Part shown: positions 8,086 to 15,632 of the stretch, piece by piece
Layout of the letters: every line of letters starts with the position of its first letter
Position numbering within the stretch: the first letter of the stretch is position 1
Source: JAAYZQ01 sp034428935
GTDB taxonomy: Bacteria > Chloroflexota > Anaerolineae > JAAYZQ01
NCBI GenBank assembly: GCA_034428935.1
Contig: DAOUHB010000010.1
Coordinates: forward strand, 1-64,000
Reading direction: 5' to 3'
Length of the DNA stretch: 64,000 nt
The notes under the pieces: model-generated
What the model saw: the letters and a program-made list of their open reading frames with translations, nothing else
Databases searched by the model: none
Told to the model about the DNA's origin: nothing
Position numbers and translations under genes: made by a program

Positions 8086-10776
8086 ATGGAGATGACACAA
8101 AGACGGCTGCCGCTGTTCGCTTCCCTGTTCCTATTGACAATAATGTTTGTGGTCCTGGCCGCTGGCTTCGGCCTGGTCCTGGCCCAGGAGGAGGGGCCAG
8201 TCCCGGGCGCGCGTCCAACGCCAACGCCCGATGGAAGTCTCCCTTCCCTTGTGTATCCAGAAGGTCCCGAGTCACCAGCGGCACCGGAGATCCCACCGTT
8301 GCCGGATCTCGTCGTCGAAAGCATCGAAGTGGTCCCTGCCAGCCCGGTCATTGGACAGGAAGTTATCATTCGAGTTACCATCAAGAACCAGGGCACGGTG
8401 GACGTTACACCCGGCAACAACTTCTGGTCGGATCTGTACATCGATCCGGCAGAAGTGCCTATCTCCCTGGGCCAGGATGGTGAGGCGGAATGGCCCTGCC
8501 AGTCCACCTGGGTCCCGGCTGGCGGTTCGTACATCCTGGTGACGACTCAAACTTTTGACGATGTCAAGACCTACAGCCTTTGGGCCCAGGTCGATACTGA
8601 CAACCACGTCCAGGAAGCGAACGAGAATAACAACGTGCGGGGGCCAGTGTCCGTCGAGGTCCTGGCCCGGGACAAGATCGTCCACGAGACGCACCAGGAG
8701 TTTCAACTGGGCATGGCCTCGAGCCTCGACCTCTCCCATCCAGAAGGTGTAATTCGCCTCGGCATTTTCCGTGAGCCGACAACCGAGCCTGAGGTCTACG
8801 CACCCGACACGCAGATCGATCATCCTCCGGAACCGCCAAGCGGGCCAACCGCTGTCAACCAAACCTATCCGGCCCTGGCCAGCGACGGCGCAGATACTTT
8901 GTTTGCTGTATGGGAAGACGGCCGTAATGGAGGCGTGTTCAACCGTGACATCTACTTCTCCCGCGCGACGACTGATGGTAGCACTTGGACTTGGCAGGAA
9001 CCAGACATAGATGTCAACAATAACCTAGGTGCGGGAAACCAGTTGCGTCCAGACTTGGCCTATGACCCCACTATTGGACGACTATATGCCGTATGGCAGG
9101 ATGAGCGAGATGGAGACTATGACATTTGGTTCGCCTACTTGGAAGATCCAAGCACTGTCGCTTGGCCACCGATCTGGCAAGGCCACAAGCCGCTCAACGA
9201 CGATGTTGGCTCGGCTGCTCAACTGAATCCATCCATCGCATCGGGGCCAAATGGTGAGATCTATGTCGTCTGGCAGGACCAGCGCAACGGCAACGACGAC
9301 GTTTACCTCACGCGATCCGATAACGGCGGTGAGACCTGGTCAGCTAACTATTTCGTCACCGATGACCCCGAGATGACTTCGCAAAATCAGGTGGCGCCCT
9401 CGGTGATCGTGGAGAACATGGAGGGACGAGTCATCGTCTCCTGGGAGGATTGGCGCGACCCGCTGCATCCCGAAATCTACACTATGTGGTCTAAAGATAG
9501 AGGAGCAACCTTTGGCATTGATGTTCCCATCACGATCGTAGCACCCGAGGCGAGAGATACGTACCGTCGGGCGCCCACGCTGGCTACGGAGACCACCCTC
9601 GAAACGATTATCTATACTTATACGACTCCTGTGTACCCGGGGTTAATTCTCACAGACACGAAAGTCACATCAATGACGGTCATCCATTTGGCCTGGGAAG
9701 AATGGCTAGACGGACGGGAAGATCAGGCGGACGTCTACTACACCCATGCTAATTATATCTTCAATCGAGAGTTACGAGAGACTTGCCCGTATCCTTACCA
9801 AGATGAAGATGACTTTTGCTTCAAGGCTCCTCAGAGAATAAGTGGGCACTTTATGGATTCTGCCTATGTACGGCCGCCGGGTGACAGCCCGCAGTGGCCT
9901 GTTGAGCCCTCCTGGCAAGGCCAGGTGTCCATGGCGCTTGTGCCCGCGGGAGTCCACACAACATACTGTCACGCCGACTCCACCGAGGACTATTCCCGGG
10001 GCGTTGTCCTCGCCTGGGCGGACGCCCGGAGTTTTGACGAGTGGCGCTACGAGATCCACACCCGGCGTATAGCCAGCCCGGTGGACAATCCGGAGGTGTT
10101 CGAACCGTGCGAGGATTGGGCGTGGGGCATGGTGAACGACAACGCCAAGATCTATGCCCTGCGCGACGATCCGGACCTGTACGAGATTTACAAGCCGGCG
10201 GCGACTGGCCAGTTCAACCCCGCCGTCCTGGTCGATCCGGACAAGGTCATTGTCGCCTGGGATGACGACCGCTACGACGATCCAACCAAGCCGGGAACGG
10301 TCCGCAATCGGGATGTGTTTATGGCCGAGATGGACAGGAACATGGAGGGTATCTTTATCTCCCCCGTGTTGGACGGGCGCAAGGCTGATCCCAAGTGGTA
10401 TGTGCTCTCCTGGTGGGGAGTCACCGAGCACAGCAGCGACGTGCTCTTCCAGACTCGCTTCGGTGACAAAGATTATCCCAATCCGCCACAGGTTGGCACG
10501 GCAAGTGATGGCTGGACAGCCTGGACGGGCAACCCAAGCAGCACCTATCTGGGCTGCCTCGCAGGCGAGGGCTGCTACTACGATGCCCCAGGACGGCACA
10601 TTGTACGGCCGGACGGGACCAACTGGTTCACCGATCCGAATGGTACGCAGTACCGCTACATGCAGTACAAGATCATCATGAACGGGCAAAGTCGCCTGAC
10701 GGCTGTCAGCCAAGTCACAATACACTACGAAGGCGCAGGGCGCCTCTACCTGCCCATGATCCTCCGCAATCCGTAG
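8086..10776 (+). CDS. large secreted CARDB/sialidase-like propeller protein
   Basis: This 896-aa protein has a signal peptide (about 1-35), a short T/P segment, a CARDB domain (about 73-185; VVESIEVVPASPVIGQEV) and then a long region (about 250-720) with repeated segments such as VVWQDQRNGNDDVYLTRS and the Asp-box SDNGGETWSA, which point to a sialidase/BNR-type beta-propeller. The ending, GRLYLPMILRNP, is a C-terminus common in Chloroflexota exported proteins. Catalytic sialidase residues are not evident, so it is more likely a binding or structural surface protein. ATG 8086 follows GGAGGAGA; ATG 8092 is an alternative. GC content is locally lower around 8900-9900. Confidence 0.75.
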   Translation: MEMTQRRLPLFASLFLLTIMFVVLAAGFGLVLAQEEGPVPGARPTPTPDGSLPSLVYPEGPESPAAPEIPPLPDLVVESIEVVPASPVIGQEVIIRVTIKNQGTVDVTPGNNFWSDLYIDPAEVPISLGQDGEAEWPCQSTWVPAGGSYILVTTQTFDDVKTYSLWAQVDTDNHVQEANENNNVRGPVSVEVLARDKIVHETHQEFQLGMASSLDLSHPEGVIRLGIFREPTTEPEVYAPDTQIDHPPEPPSGPTAVNQTYPALASDGADTLFAVWEDGRNGGVFNRDIYFSRATTDGSTWTWQEPDIDVNNNLGAGNQLRPDLAYDPTIGRLYAVWQDERDGDYDIWFAYLEDPSTVAWPPIWQGHKPLNDDVGSAAQLNPSIASGPNGEIYVVWQDQRNGNDDVYLTRSDNGGETWSANYFVTDDPEMTSQNQVAPSVIVENMEGRVIVSWEDWRDPLHPEIYTMWSKDRGATFGIDVPITIVAPEARDTYRRAPTLATETTLETIIYTYTTPVYPGLILTDTKVTSMTVIHLAWEEWLDGREDQADVYYTHANYIFNRELRETCPYPYQDEDDFCFKAPQRISGHFMDSAYVRPPGDSPQWPVEPSWQGQVSMALVPAGVHTTYCHADSTEDYSRGVVLAWADARSFDEWRYEIHTRRIASPVDNPEVFEPCEDWAWGMVNDNAKIYALRDDPDLYEIYKPAATGQFNPAVLVDPDKVIVAWDDDRYDDPTKPGTVRNRDVFMAEMDRNMEGIFISPVLDGRKADPKWYVLSWWGVTEHSSDVLFQTRFGDKDYPNPPQVGTASDGWTAWTGNPSSTYLGCLAGEGCYYDAPGRHIVRPDGTNWFTDPNGTQYRYMQYKIIMNGQSRLTAVSQVTIHYEGAGRLYLPMILRNP

Positions 10777-10803
10777 TCCGCACCGCCCTCGCGCACACCC
10801 CTT

Positions 10804-10833
10804 GCCGGGCGCCGCCGAACCGCGGCGCCCGGC
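10804..10833 (+). terminator. terminator after the CARDB gene
   Basis: GCCGGGCGCCG (10804-10814) pairs perfectly with CGGCGCCCGGC (10823-10833) around an 8-nt loop and is followed by ATTTG. It lies 28 nt after the stop. Confidence 0.65.
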
Positions 10834-10836
10834 GAT

Positions 10837-10865
10837 TTGCGCCCCGGGCCGTTCCCTGGTAAACT
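10837..10865 (+). promoter_or_regulatory. promoter of the cooC-like gene
   Basis: TTGCGC (10837-10842), 17 bp spacer, TAAACT (10860-10865); the leader to ATG 10910 is about 38 nt. Confidence 0.5.
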
Positions 10866-10909
10866 AGGCCCAGACGAAAGTATTCCCTCAAACCCAGACG
10901 GGAGGAACC

Positions 10910-11683
10910 ATGGTTAAGTTGGCAATCACCGGCAAGGGCGGGGTGGGCAAGACGACGCTTGCGGCGCTCCTGGCCCACGTCTTTGCCGAACGGGGTCACC
11001 AGGTGCTGGCCATCGACGCCGACCCGGCGACGGGGCTGGCCGCGGCCTGCGGCGTGCCGCCCGAAGAGGCGGAGGCCATCACCCCCGTGGCCGATATGGA
11101 GGACCTGATCTACGAGCGGACCGGGGCGCGCAAGGGCGAGATCGGCGGCTTTTTCAAGCTCAACCCCCGCGTGGACGACATCCCCGAGCGCTTTGCCCTG
11201 GCGCGCGACGGGATCCGCATCCTGACCATGGGCACGGTCAAGACCGGCGGCACCGGCTGCCTGTGCCCCGAGAACGCCCTCTTGCGCAGCCTGGTGACGC
11301 ACCTGCTGCTCCGCCGCGACGAGGTGCTCATCATGGACATGGAGGCGGGCGTCGAGCACCTGGGCCGCGGCACCGCCGGCGCCGTCGACGCCCTCATCGT
11401 CGTCGTGGAACCGGGCCGGCGCAGCATCCAGACCGCCCATACCATCCGCGCCCTGGCCGACGACCTGGGCATCAAGCAGTTGTACGTGGTCGGCAACAAG
11501 GTGCGGACCCCGTCCGACGAGGCGTTCATCGCCGAGCAGCTTCCGGAGTTCGAGGTGCTGGCTTTTCTGCCCGCCGACGGCCAGGCCATTGAATCCGACC
11601 GGCAGGGCGTGGCGGTCTTTGAAGTCGCGCCAGAACTGGTGAAACAGGCTCGTTCCATTGTTGACCGTTTGACTTCTCTGTGA
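10910..11683 (+). CDS. cooC: CooC/AcsF-type nickel-insertion ATPase
   Basis: This 257-aa MinD/ParA-superfamily ATPase has a deviant Walker A motif (TGKGGVGKTT, residues 7-16), VLAIDADPA for the second switch, and GCLCPEN with Cys117-x-Cys119, the CXC signature of CooC. CooC-type proteins load nickel into the C-cluster of carbon monoxide dehydrogenase or acetyl-CoA synthase. No CODH gene lies in this window, so the client must be elsewhere or the protein serves another metalloenzyme. The Shine-Dalgarno GGGAGG supports ATG 10910. A promoter for the next gene overlaps its 3' end. Confidence 0.8.
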   Translation: MVKLAITGKGGVGKTTLAALLAHVFAERGHQVLAIDADPATGLAAACGVPPEEAEAITPVADMEDLIYERTGARKGEIGGFFKLNPRVDDIPERFALARDGIRILTMGTVKTGGTGCLCPENALLRSLVTHLLLRRDEVLIMDMEAGVEHLGRGTAGAVDALIVVVEPGRRSIQTAHTIRALADDLGIKQLYVVGNKVRTPSDEAFIAEQLPEFEVLAFLPADGQAIESDRQGVAVFEVAPELVKQARSIVDRLTSL

Positions 11684-11689
11684 GATAAT
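11661..11689 (+). promoter_or_regulatory. promoter of the KaiC-like gene
   Basis: TTGACC (11661-11666), 17 bp spacer, GATAAT (11684-11689). It overlaps the end of the cooC-like gene. Confidence 0.6.
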
Positions 11690-11736
11690 AGAGACCGGAC
11701 AGAACCAAACCGGAGCCGCCTTGGGAGGAGGGGAAA

Positions 11737-12474
11737 ATGACTGAACTCGCACGGGCACCGATGGGCATTCGGGGGCTGGATGAGATGCTCCAGGGAGGCT
11801 TGATCGCCAGCTCCATCGCCTTGATTCAGGGGGCGCCGGGAACGGGCAAGACGACCTTTGGCATGCAGTTCCTGCACGAAGGGGTCAAGGCCCACAACGA
11901 GGCGGGACTCCTGGTCACCTTTGAACAATTCCCCCACACCCTTTATCGCGACGCCCTGGCCCACGGCTGGAACCTGCGCGAGATGGAGCAGGCGGGCATG
12001 CTCCGCGTGGTCTTTACCTCGCCCCAGGTCTTTTTGACGAGCCTCCAATCACCCATCAGCCCCATCAACAGCGCCATCCGCGACATGGGCGTCAAGCGAG
12101 CGGTCATCGACAGCGTCACCCAGTTTCAGACGCTGACCCGCGATCCGGTGGAGCTGCGCACCCACTATAACCATCTCATCAACGGGCTGCGCCGCGAAGG
12201 CATCACCTCGCTCCTCCTCAGCGAGGATAGCGGGCCGGATTTTGTGCGGGGCGACAGGGGGCGCCTGGCGTTCGTGGTAGATTCCGTGATCTTACTTCGT
12301 TACGTGGAGATTGACAGCGTGATCCAGCGCGCCGTGGCCGTGCTCAAGACGCGGGGCAGCGATCACGACAGCAACATTCGCCGCTTCGAGATCAAGCGGG
12401 GAGGCGTCTCGGTCCACGAGCCCTTCCGCGATCGAGAGGGGTTGCTCAGCGGCATCTCCCGGCGCACGTCATAG
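11737..12474 (+). CDS. KaiC/RadA-family single-domain ATPase
   Basis: This 245-aa protein has one KaiC domain: MGIRGLDEMLQGGLI at the N-terminus, Walker A GAPGTGKTT (32-40), a FEQFP segment and a Walker B-like strand RAVIDSV. Such stand-alone KaiC/GvpD-like ATPases are common in Chloroflexota and archaea and usually act in signalling, with unknown partners. The start ATG 11737 follows GGGAGGAGGG. It has its own promoter and ends just before the first 83-bp repeat. Confidence 0.8.
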   Translation: MTELARAPMGIRGLDEMLQGGLIASSIALIQGAPGTGKTTFGMQFLHEGVKAHNEAGLLVTFEQFPHTLYRDALAHGWNLREMEQAGMLRVVFTSPQVFLTSLQSPISPINSAIRDMGVKRAVIDSVTQFQTLTRDPVELRTHYNHLINGLRREGITSLLLSEDSGPDFVRGDRGRLAFVVDSVILLRYVEIDSVIQRAVAVLKTRGSDHDSNIRRFEIKRGGVSVHEPFRDREGLLSGISRRTS

Positions 12475-12479
12475 GCGCC

Positions 12480-12562
12480 GGAGAAGACAACGATTCTCGT
12501 TCGTAGTAACGACTTCAGTCGTTTTTGAACGGCTAAAGCCGTTACTACGAACCCTGTCCGAC
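12480..12562 (+). repeat. 83-bp structured repeat, copy 1
   Basis: It matches 14899-14981 over 83 positions without gaps and with about ten differences. The core has outer arms TCGTAGTAACG and CGTTACTACGA that pair, enclosing two short hairpins (AACGACT/AGTCGTT and AACGGC/GCCGTT), so it can fold into a three-way junction. It lies between the convergent KaiC-like and YtxH genes. Confidence 0.8.
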
Positions 12563-12579
12563 ACAGAATTGAGGGGCGG

Positions 12580-12951
12580 CTAGAGGGCTATCTCCTGGTC
12601 GCCCTGTTCTTTTTCGAGCTGGTTCAGAAGCTCCTCGCGCCGCTTGGCCGCCACCGACTTGCCCTCGTCGACGGCCTGCTTGACCTTTGTCTGGATCGAG
12701 CCGGCCCGATCCTTGGCCTGGGACTGGATCTCCTCGGCCTTTTCCTTGGCCTGGATCTGCAGATCTTCGGCCTTGCGGCGCGCCTCGACACTCAAATCCT
12801 CGGCTCGATGCCCCAGCTCGACGCCCTTCTCCCGGATGAGGGTTCGCGTCTCTTCCCCCGACTGGGGAGCAAGGAGCAACGCCGCGGCGGCACCCACGAG
12901 GGCTCCCACCAGGAACCCGGCCATGAACTCGCCTCCATACGACTTTTCCAT
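12580..12951 (-). CDS. YtxH-domain protein
   Basis: This 123-aa protein starts with MEKSYGGEF followed by the glycine/alanine-rich helix GFLVGALVGAAAALLLAP (about residues 12-29), which defines YtxH. A long charged amphipathic coiled-coil region follows (about 35-110), rich in AEDLQ/KAEEIQ repeats. ATG 12951 is chosen because AAAGGA precedes it at normal spacing; a longer open frame upstream lacks a signal. YtxH proteins are membrane-associated stress proteins of unclear function. Confidence 0.8.
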   Translation of the reverse strand: MEKSYGGEFMAGFLVGALVGAAAALLLAPQSGEETRTLIREKGVELGHRAEDLSVEARRKAEDLQIQAKEKAEEIQSQAKDRAGSIQTKVKQAVDEGKSVAAKRREELLNQLEKEQGDQEIAL

Positions 12952-13024
12952 TTGAAGATCCTTTCTGTTGGTGATTGTTGAACGCCCGCCCGGGGATGCC
13001 GCTCCCCCGCGAGCGGAATCGTGG

Positions 13025-13495
13025 CTAGCGACGCTCCCTTCGGCCCCGGCCCGAGCCCCGGGCGACGGACAGCAGCCGGAAGGCATGGGCAACACCCGTC
13101 GCCACGCTGGCCGCGCCAATCATGGGCTTGACCACGGAATCGCTGACAAAGCTAGTGGTGCCGCGCACCGTGCTGGCCGTCTGGTTCGCCGACTCCAGGA
13201 TGGGCTTGATCTCGTCGCGCAGTAGGGCGATGAGGCTCTGGAGCTGAAAGATCAAGATTACCAGGAACAGGCCGATGACGATGGTCACGAGGGCGAGGGC
13301 AATGATAAAGATGTCGCGCAGAACGGCGGTAAATTCCGGGTTGGAAGCCATGCCATAGATGGCGAGGCCAATCAGGGCCAGAAGGATGAGGATTCCGACA
13401 ACGATGGCAATATTCCGGCCGGTGTTGCTTTTTTTCGGTTGTTCAATTGTTCTCAGGGGATCCGCCGTTGGAGTCAGTTCGTAGCTGTCTTCCAT
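13025..13495 (-). CDS. small two-helix membrane protein
   Basis: This 156-aa protein has two hydrophobic helices (about 27-50 and 58-85), then a soluble amphipathic helix (SLIALLRDEIKPILESANQT) and a basic C-terminus (GSGRGRRERR). It resembles DUF948-like or YtxH-associated membrane proteins, and it lies directly upstream of the YtxH gene on the same strand, probably in one operon from the promoter at 13541-13569. Confidence 0.7.
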   Translation of the reverse strand: MEDSYELTPTADPLRTIEQPKKSNTGRNIAIVVGILILLALIGLAIYGMASNPEFTAVLRDIFIIALALVTIVIGLFLVILIFQLQSLIALLRDEIKPILESANQTASTVRGTTSFVSDSVVKPMIGAASVATGVAHAFRLLSVARGSGRGRRERR

Positions 13496-13540
13496 ACTCG
13501 CTCGCTCCTGTCGTCGTGGTATCCAGTTTGAACGAAAACA

Positions 13541-13569
13541 ATTATAACATATGTTGCCGGGTTGGTCAA
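13541..13569 (-). promoter_or_regulatory. promoter of the membrane protein/YtxH operon
   Basis: On the minus strand: TTGACC (13564-13569), 17 bp spacer, TATAAT (13541-13546). Confidence 0.75.
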
Positions 13570-13583
13570 AGAGAAAGCGACAG

Positions 13584-13612
13584 TTGCAGGTCGCGCAGGG
13601 AACGGCTATAAT
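13584..13612 (+). promoter_or_regulatory. trmI promoter
   Basis: TTGCAG (13584-13589), 17 bp spacer, TATAAT (13607-13612), divergent from the promoter at 13541-13569. Confidence 0.7.
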
Positions 13613-13647
13613 TCGTCGACCGGCCAGACGGCGAGGGGGAAATCCAG

Positions 13648-14544
13648 ATGAGAGCAGCTCAAGAAAACGACCTGGTATTGATCATCGGCCAGGACCGGAA
13701 GCAGTTCGTCGTGCGCCTGAAGGCGGGCGGGCAGCTCCAGACCCACCGGGGCGTCATCGCCCACGATGACCTGTTGGGGCAGCCCGTGGGGCGCGAAGTG
13801 CGCTCGCACATGGGCTACCCCTTTGTCGTCCTGGAGCCCAGCACCTTTGACCTCGTCCAGGAGCTCAAGCGCACGACGCAGATCATGTTTCCCAAGGACA
13901 TTGCCTACGTCCTCATGAAGCTCAACGTGATGCCCGGCAGCCGCGTCGTGGAGGCGGGCACGGGCAGCGGTGGCCTGGCCCTGGCCCTGGCCCGGGCCGT
14001 CGGGCCCGATGGCCGGCTCTACTCCTACGAGGCCCGCGCCGACATCCTGCGGCTGGCTCAAAAGAACCTGGAGGCCCTGGGGTTGGCGTCCAACGTGGAG
14101 TTCAAGCTGCGGGACATTGGCGAGGGCCTGGACGAGCAAGACGTCGACGCCCTGTTCCTCGATCTGCGGCAGCCCTCCGACTACCTGGAACAGGCCGCGG
14201 CCGCCCTGAAGGACGGCGGCTTTTTCGGCGCCATCCTGCCCACCACCAACCAGGTGGCCGAGCTGATCTATGCCCTGGAAGCGACCCGCACCTTTGCCCA
14301 CATAGAAGTAGAAGAGATCCTGGTGCGCCCCTACAAGGCCGTGCCCGGGCGGCTGCGGCCCGCCGACCGCATGATCGCCCACACCGGCTACCTCGTCTTT
14401 GCCCGCAAGGTCAGCCGCGAGGTCGCCCAGGGCACCTATTGGGCCGACCGCCGCCGGCTCAAGTACGAGGAGACGCAGCGCGGCATCGAGGCACAGGCAG
14501 ACGCCGGGGAAGAAGGGGCAGCAGAGGGGGAAGGGGACCTATAA
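13648..14544 (+). CDS. trmI: tRNA (adenine-58-N1)-methyltransferase TrmI
   Basis: This 298-aa protein has the small N-terminal beta domain of TrmI and a class I SAM-dependent methyltransferase domain: VVEAGTGSGGLALALARAVG (SAM-binding loop), YSYEARADI for the acidic ribose-binding strand, and DALFLDLRQP as motif IV. It would methylate A58 of tRNA as a homotetramer. The typical length is 250-330 aa. The C-terminal tail (after about residue 270) is charged and probably disordered. The start follows GAGGGGGAA. Confidence 0.9.
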   Translation: MRAAQENDLVLIIGQDRKQFVVRLKAGGQLQTHRGVIAHDDLLGQPVGREVRSHMGYPFVVLEPSTFDLVQELKRTTQIMFPKDIAYVLMKLNVMPGSRVVEAGTGSGGLALALARAVGPDGRLYSYEARADILRLAQKNLEALGLASNVEFKLRDIGEGLDEQDVDALFLDLRQPSDYLEQAAAALKDGGFFGAILPTTNQVAELIYALEATRTFAHIEVEEILVRPYKAVPGRLRPADRMIAHTGYLVFARKVSREVAQGTYWADRRRLKYEETQRGIEAQADAGEEGAAEGEGDL

Positions 14545-14549
14545 GCCGA

Positions 14550-14579
14550 GACCTCCGATGTCCGGAGACATCGGAGGTC
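14550..14579 (+). terminator. hairpin between convergent trmI and pspC genes
   Basis: GACCTCCGATGTC (14550-14562) and GACATCGGAGGTC (14567-14579) form a perfect 13-bp stem with loop CGGA. It may terminate both converging transcripts; no T-tract is present. Confidence 0.6.
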
Positions 14580-14590
14580 GTGTTCTCAGG

Positions 14591-14785
14591 CTAGCGGCGC
14601 CCTTCCAGCGGCATGATGAGCCACAGGATGAGGTAGGGCACCAGGCCCGGGAGCCCTCCCGGGAGCAACAGGATAAAGAACAGGAGCCGAAACCAGAAAG
14701 GGTTCAGCCCAAAGAATTCGCCCAGGCCGCCGCACACGCCGGCGACCCAACGATCCCTCCGCGAACGTCGCAATTGCTTGTCCAT
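14591..14785 (-). CDS. PspC-domain membrane protein
   Basis: This 64-aa protein is almost exactly one PspC domain: KQLRRSRRDRWVAGVCGGLG with the conserved AGVCGGL core, FFGLNPFWFRLLFF and a C-terminal helix ending WLIMPLEGRR. ATG 14785 has an ideal Shine-Dalgarno (AGGAGG, 7 nt spacing), so an upstream extension of the frame is not used. PspC proteins are inner-membrane components of envelope-stress responses. Confidence 0.85.
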   Translation of the reverse strand: MDKQLRRSRRDRWVAGVCGGLGEFFGLNPFWFRLLFFILLLPGGLPGLVPYLILWLIMPLEGRR

Positions 14786-14898
14786 GATCTGCACCTCCTC
14801 TGACAGGCACGAACTCTTTCCACCTTCTGTACGCAGCCTGCCAGAATAGGTTGCACCCTGCAGCAGGGCCTGCCCGGGAACGGTGCCAACAGGCTGTT

Positions 14899-14981
14899 GG
14901 AGAAGAGAACGATTCTCGCTCGTAGTAACGACTTCAGTCGTTTTCGAACGGCCGAAGCCGTTGCTGCGGACTCTCTCCGAC
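14899..14981 (+). repeat. 83-bp structured repeat, copy 2
   Basis: It is the second copy of the element at 12480-12562, with the same boundaries (GGAGAAG to TCCGAC) and the same nested pairing, in the same orientation. It lies between the pspC start and the 3' end of the SH3b gene. Confidence 0.8.
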
Positions 14982-14987
14982 CACCTG

Positions 14988-15584
14988 CTAGTCGCCGCTG
15001 ACGGCCAGCCAGTCGGCGGCGCCCCAGCCCTCCTGGCCCGCGTCGGTCCGCAGTTTCCACCAGATGTAGCCACCGGCTTCCTGGGGCCCCTCGACGACGG
15101 TCAGGATCGTTCCCTCGCGGGCGTTGACGATCACCTGCCCCCCCGTGCCCGGCTCGGCGCGCAGGTTGAGCCCGGAGCCCTGGGTCCCCGTGACGGCGAC
15201 GCGGGCACCCGGCCCGATCTCGCCGGGCGCCGCAGCCTCGGTCGCGGCGGTGGTGGGACCCGGGGTGTCGATGGGCAGGACGACGGTGTCGGTGGGCGCC
15301 ACGGCGCTGGTGGGCGCGGCGGTCGCCTCGGGGGTGGTGGCCAGGGCGGGCGCCGTCGTGGCCGGCGGCGGGGTTGCCGTCCCTTCTTCGCCGTCACCGC
15401 GCAGGGCCTGCACCAGGAGGACCAGGCCGACGCACAGGAGAACGACAATGCCTACGAGAATGGCCAGCAGTGCCCAGGGCGGCAATGCCACGCCTCGCCG
15501 GCGGGCCTGTGGCCGCGCTTTCTTGTCCGGAACCTCCCAGGGACGGTCGCTATGCTCGCCCGGGCCTGCGTCGTACTGGGTCAT
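14988..15584 (-). CDS. membrane-anchored SH3b-domain protein
   Basis: This 198-aa protein has a cytoplasmic N-terminus (1-33), a transmembrane helix (about 36-62), a T/P/A linker (about 67-118) and a C-terminal bacterial SH3 domain (about 125-198; SGLNLRAEPG and WWKLRTDAGQEGW). SH3b domains usually bind cell-wall peptides, though in Chloroflexota they are common on anchored proteins generally. The Shine-Dalgarno GGAGGAGAAAG supports ATG 15584. Confidence 0.8.
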   Translation of the reverse strand: MTQYDAGPGEHSDRPWEVPDKKARPQARRRGVALPPWALLAILVGIVVLLCVGLVLLVQALRGDGEEGTATPPPATTAPALATTPEATAAPTSAVAPTDTVVLPIDTPGPTTAATEAAAPGEIGPGARVAVTGTQGSGLNLRAEPGTGGQVIVNAREGTILTVVEGPQEAGGYIWWKLRTDAGQEGWGAADWLAVSGD

Positions 15585-15632
15585 CTTTCTCCTCCGTGAT
15601 GGTTGGGTGTTTGCCAGGACCTGGCCCTCGGG

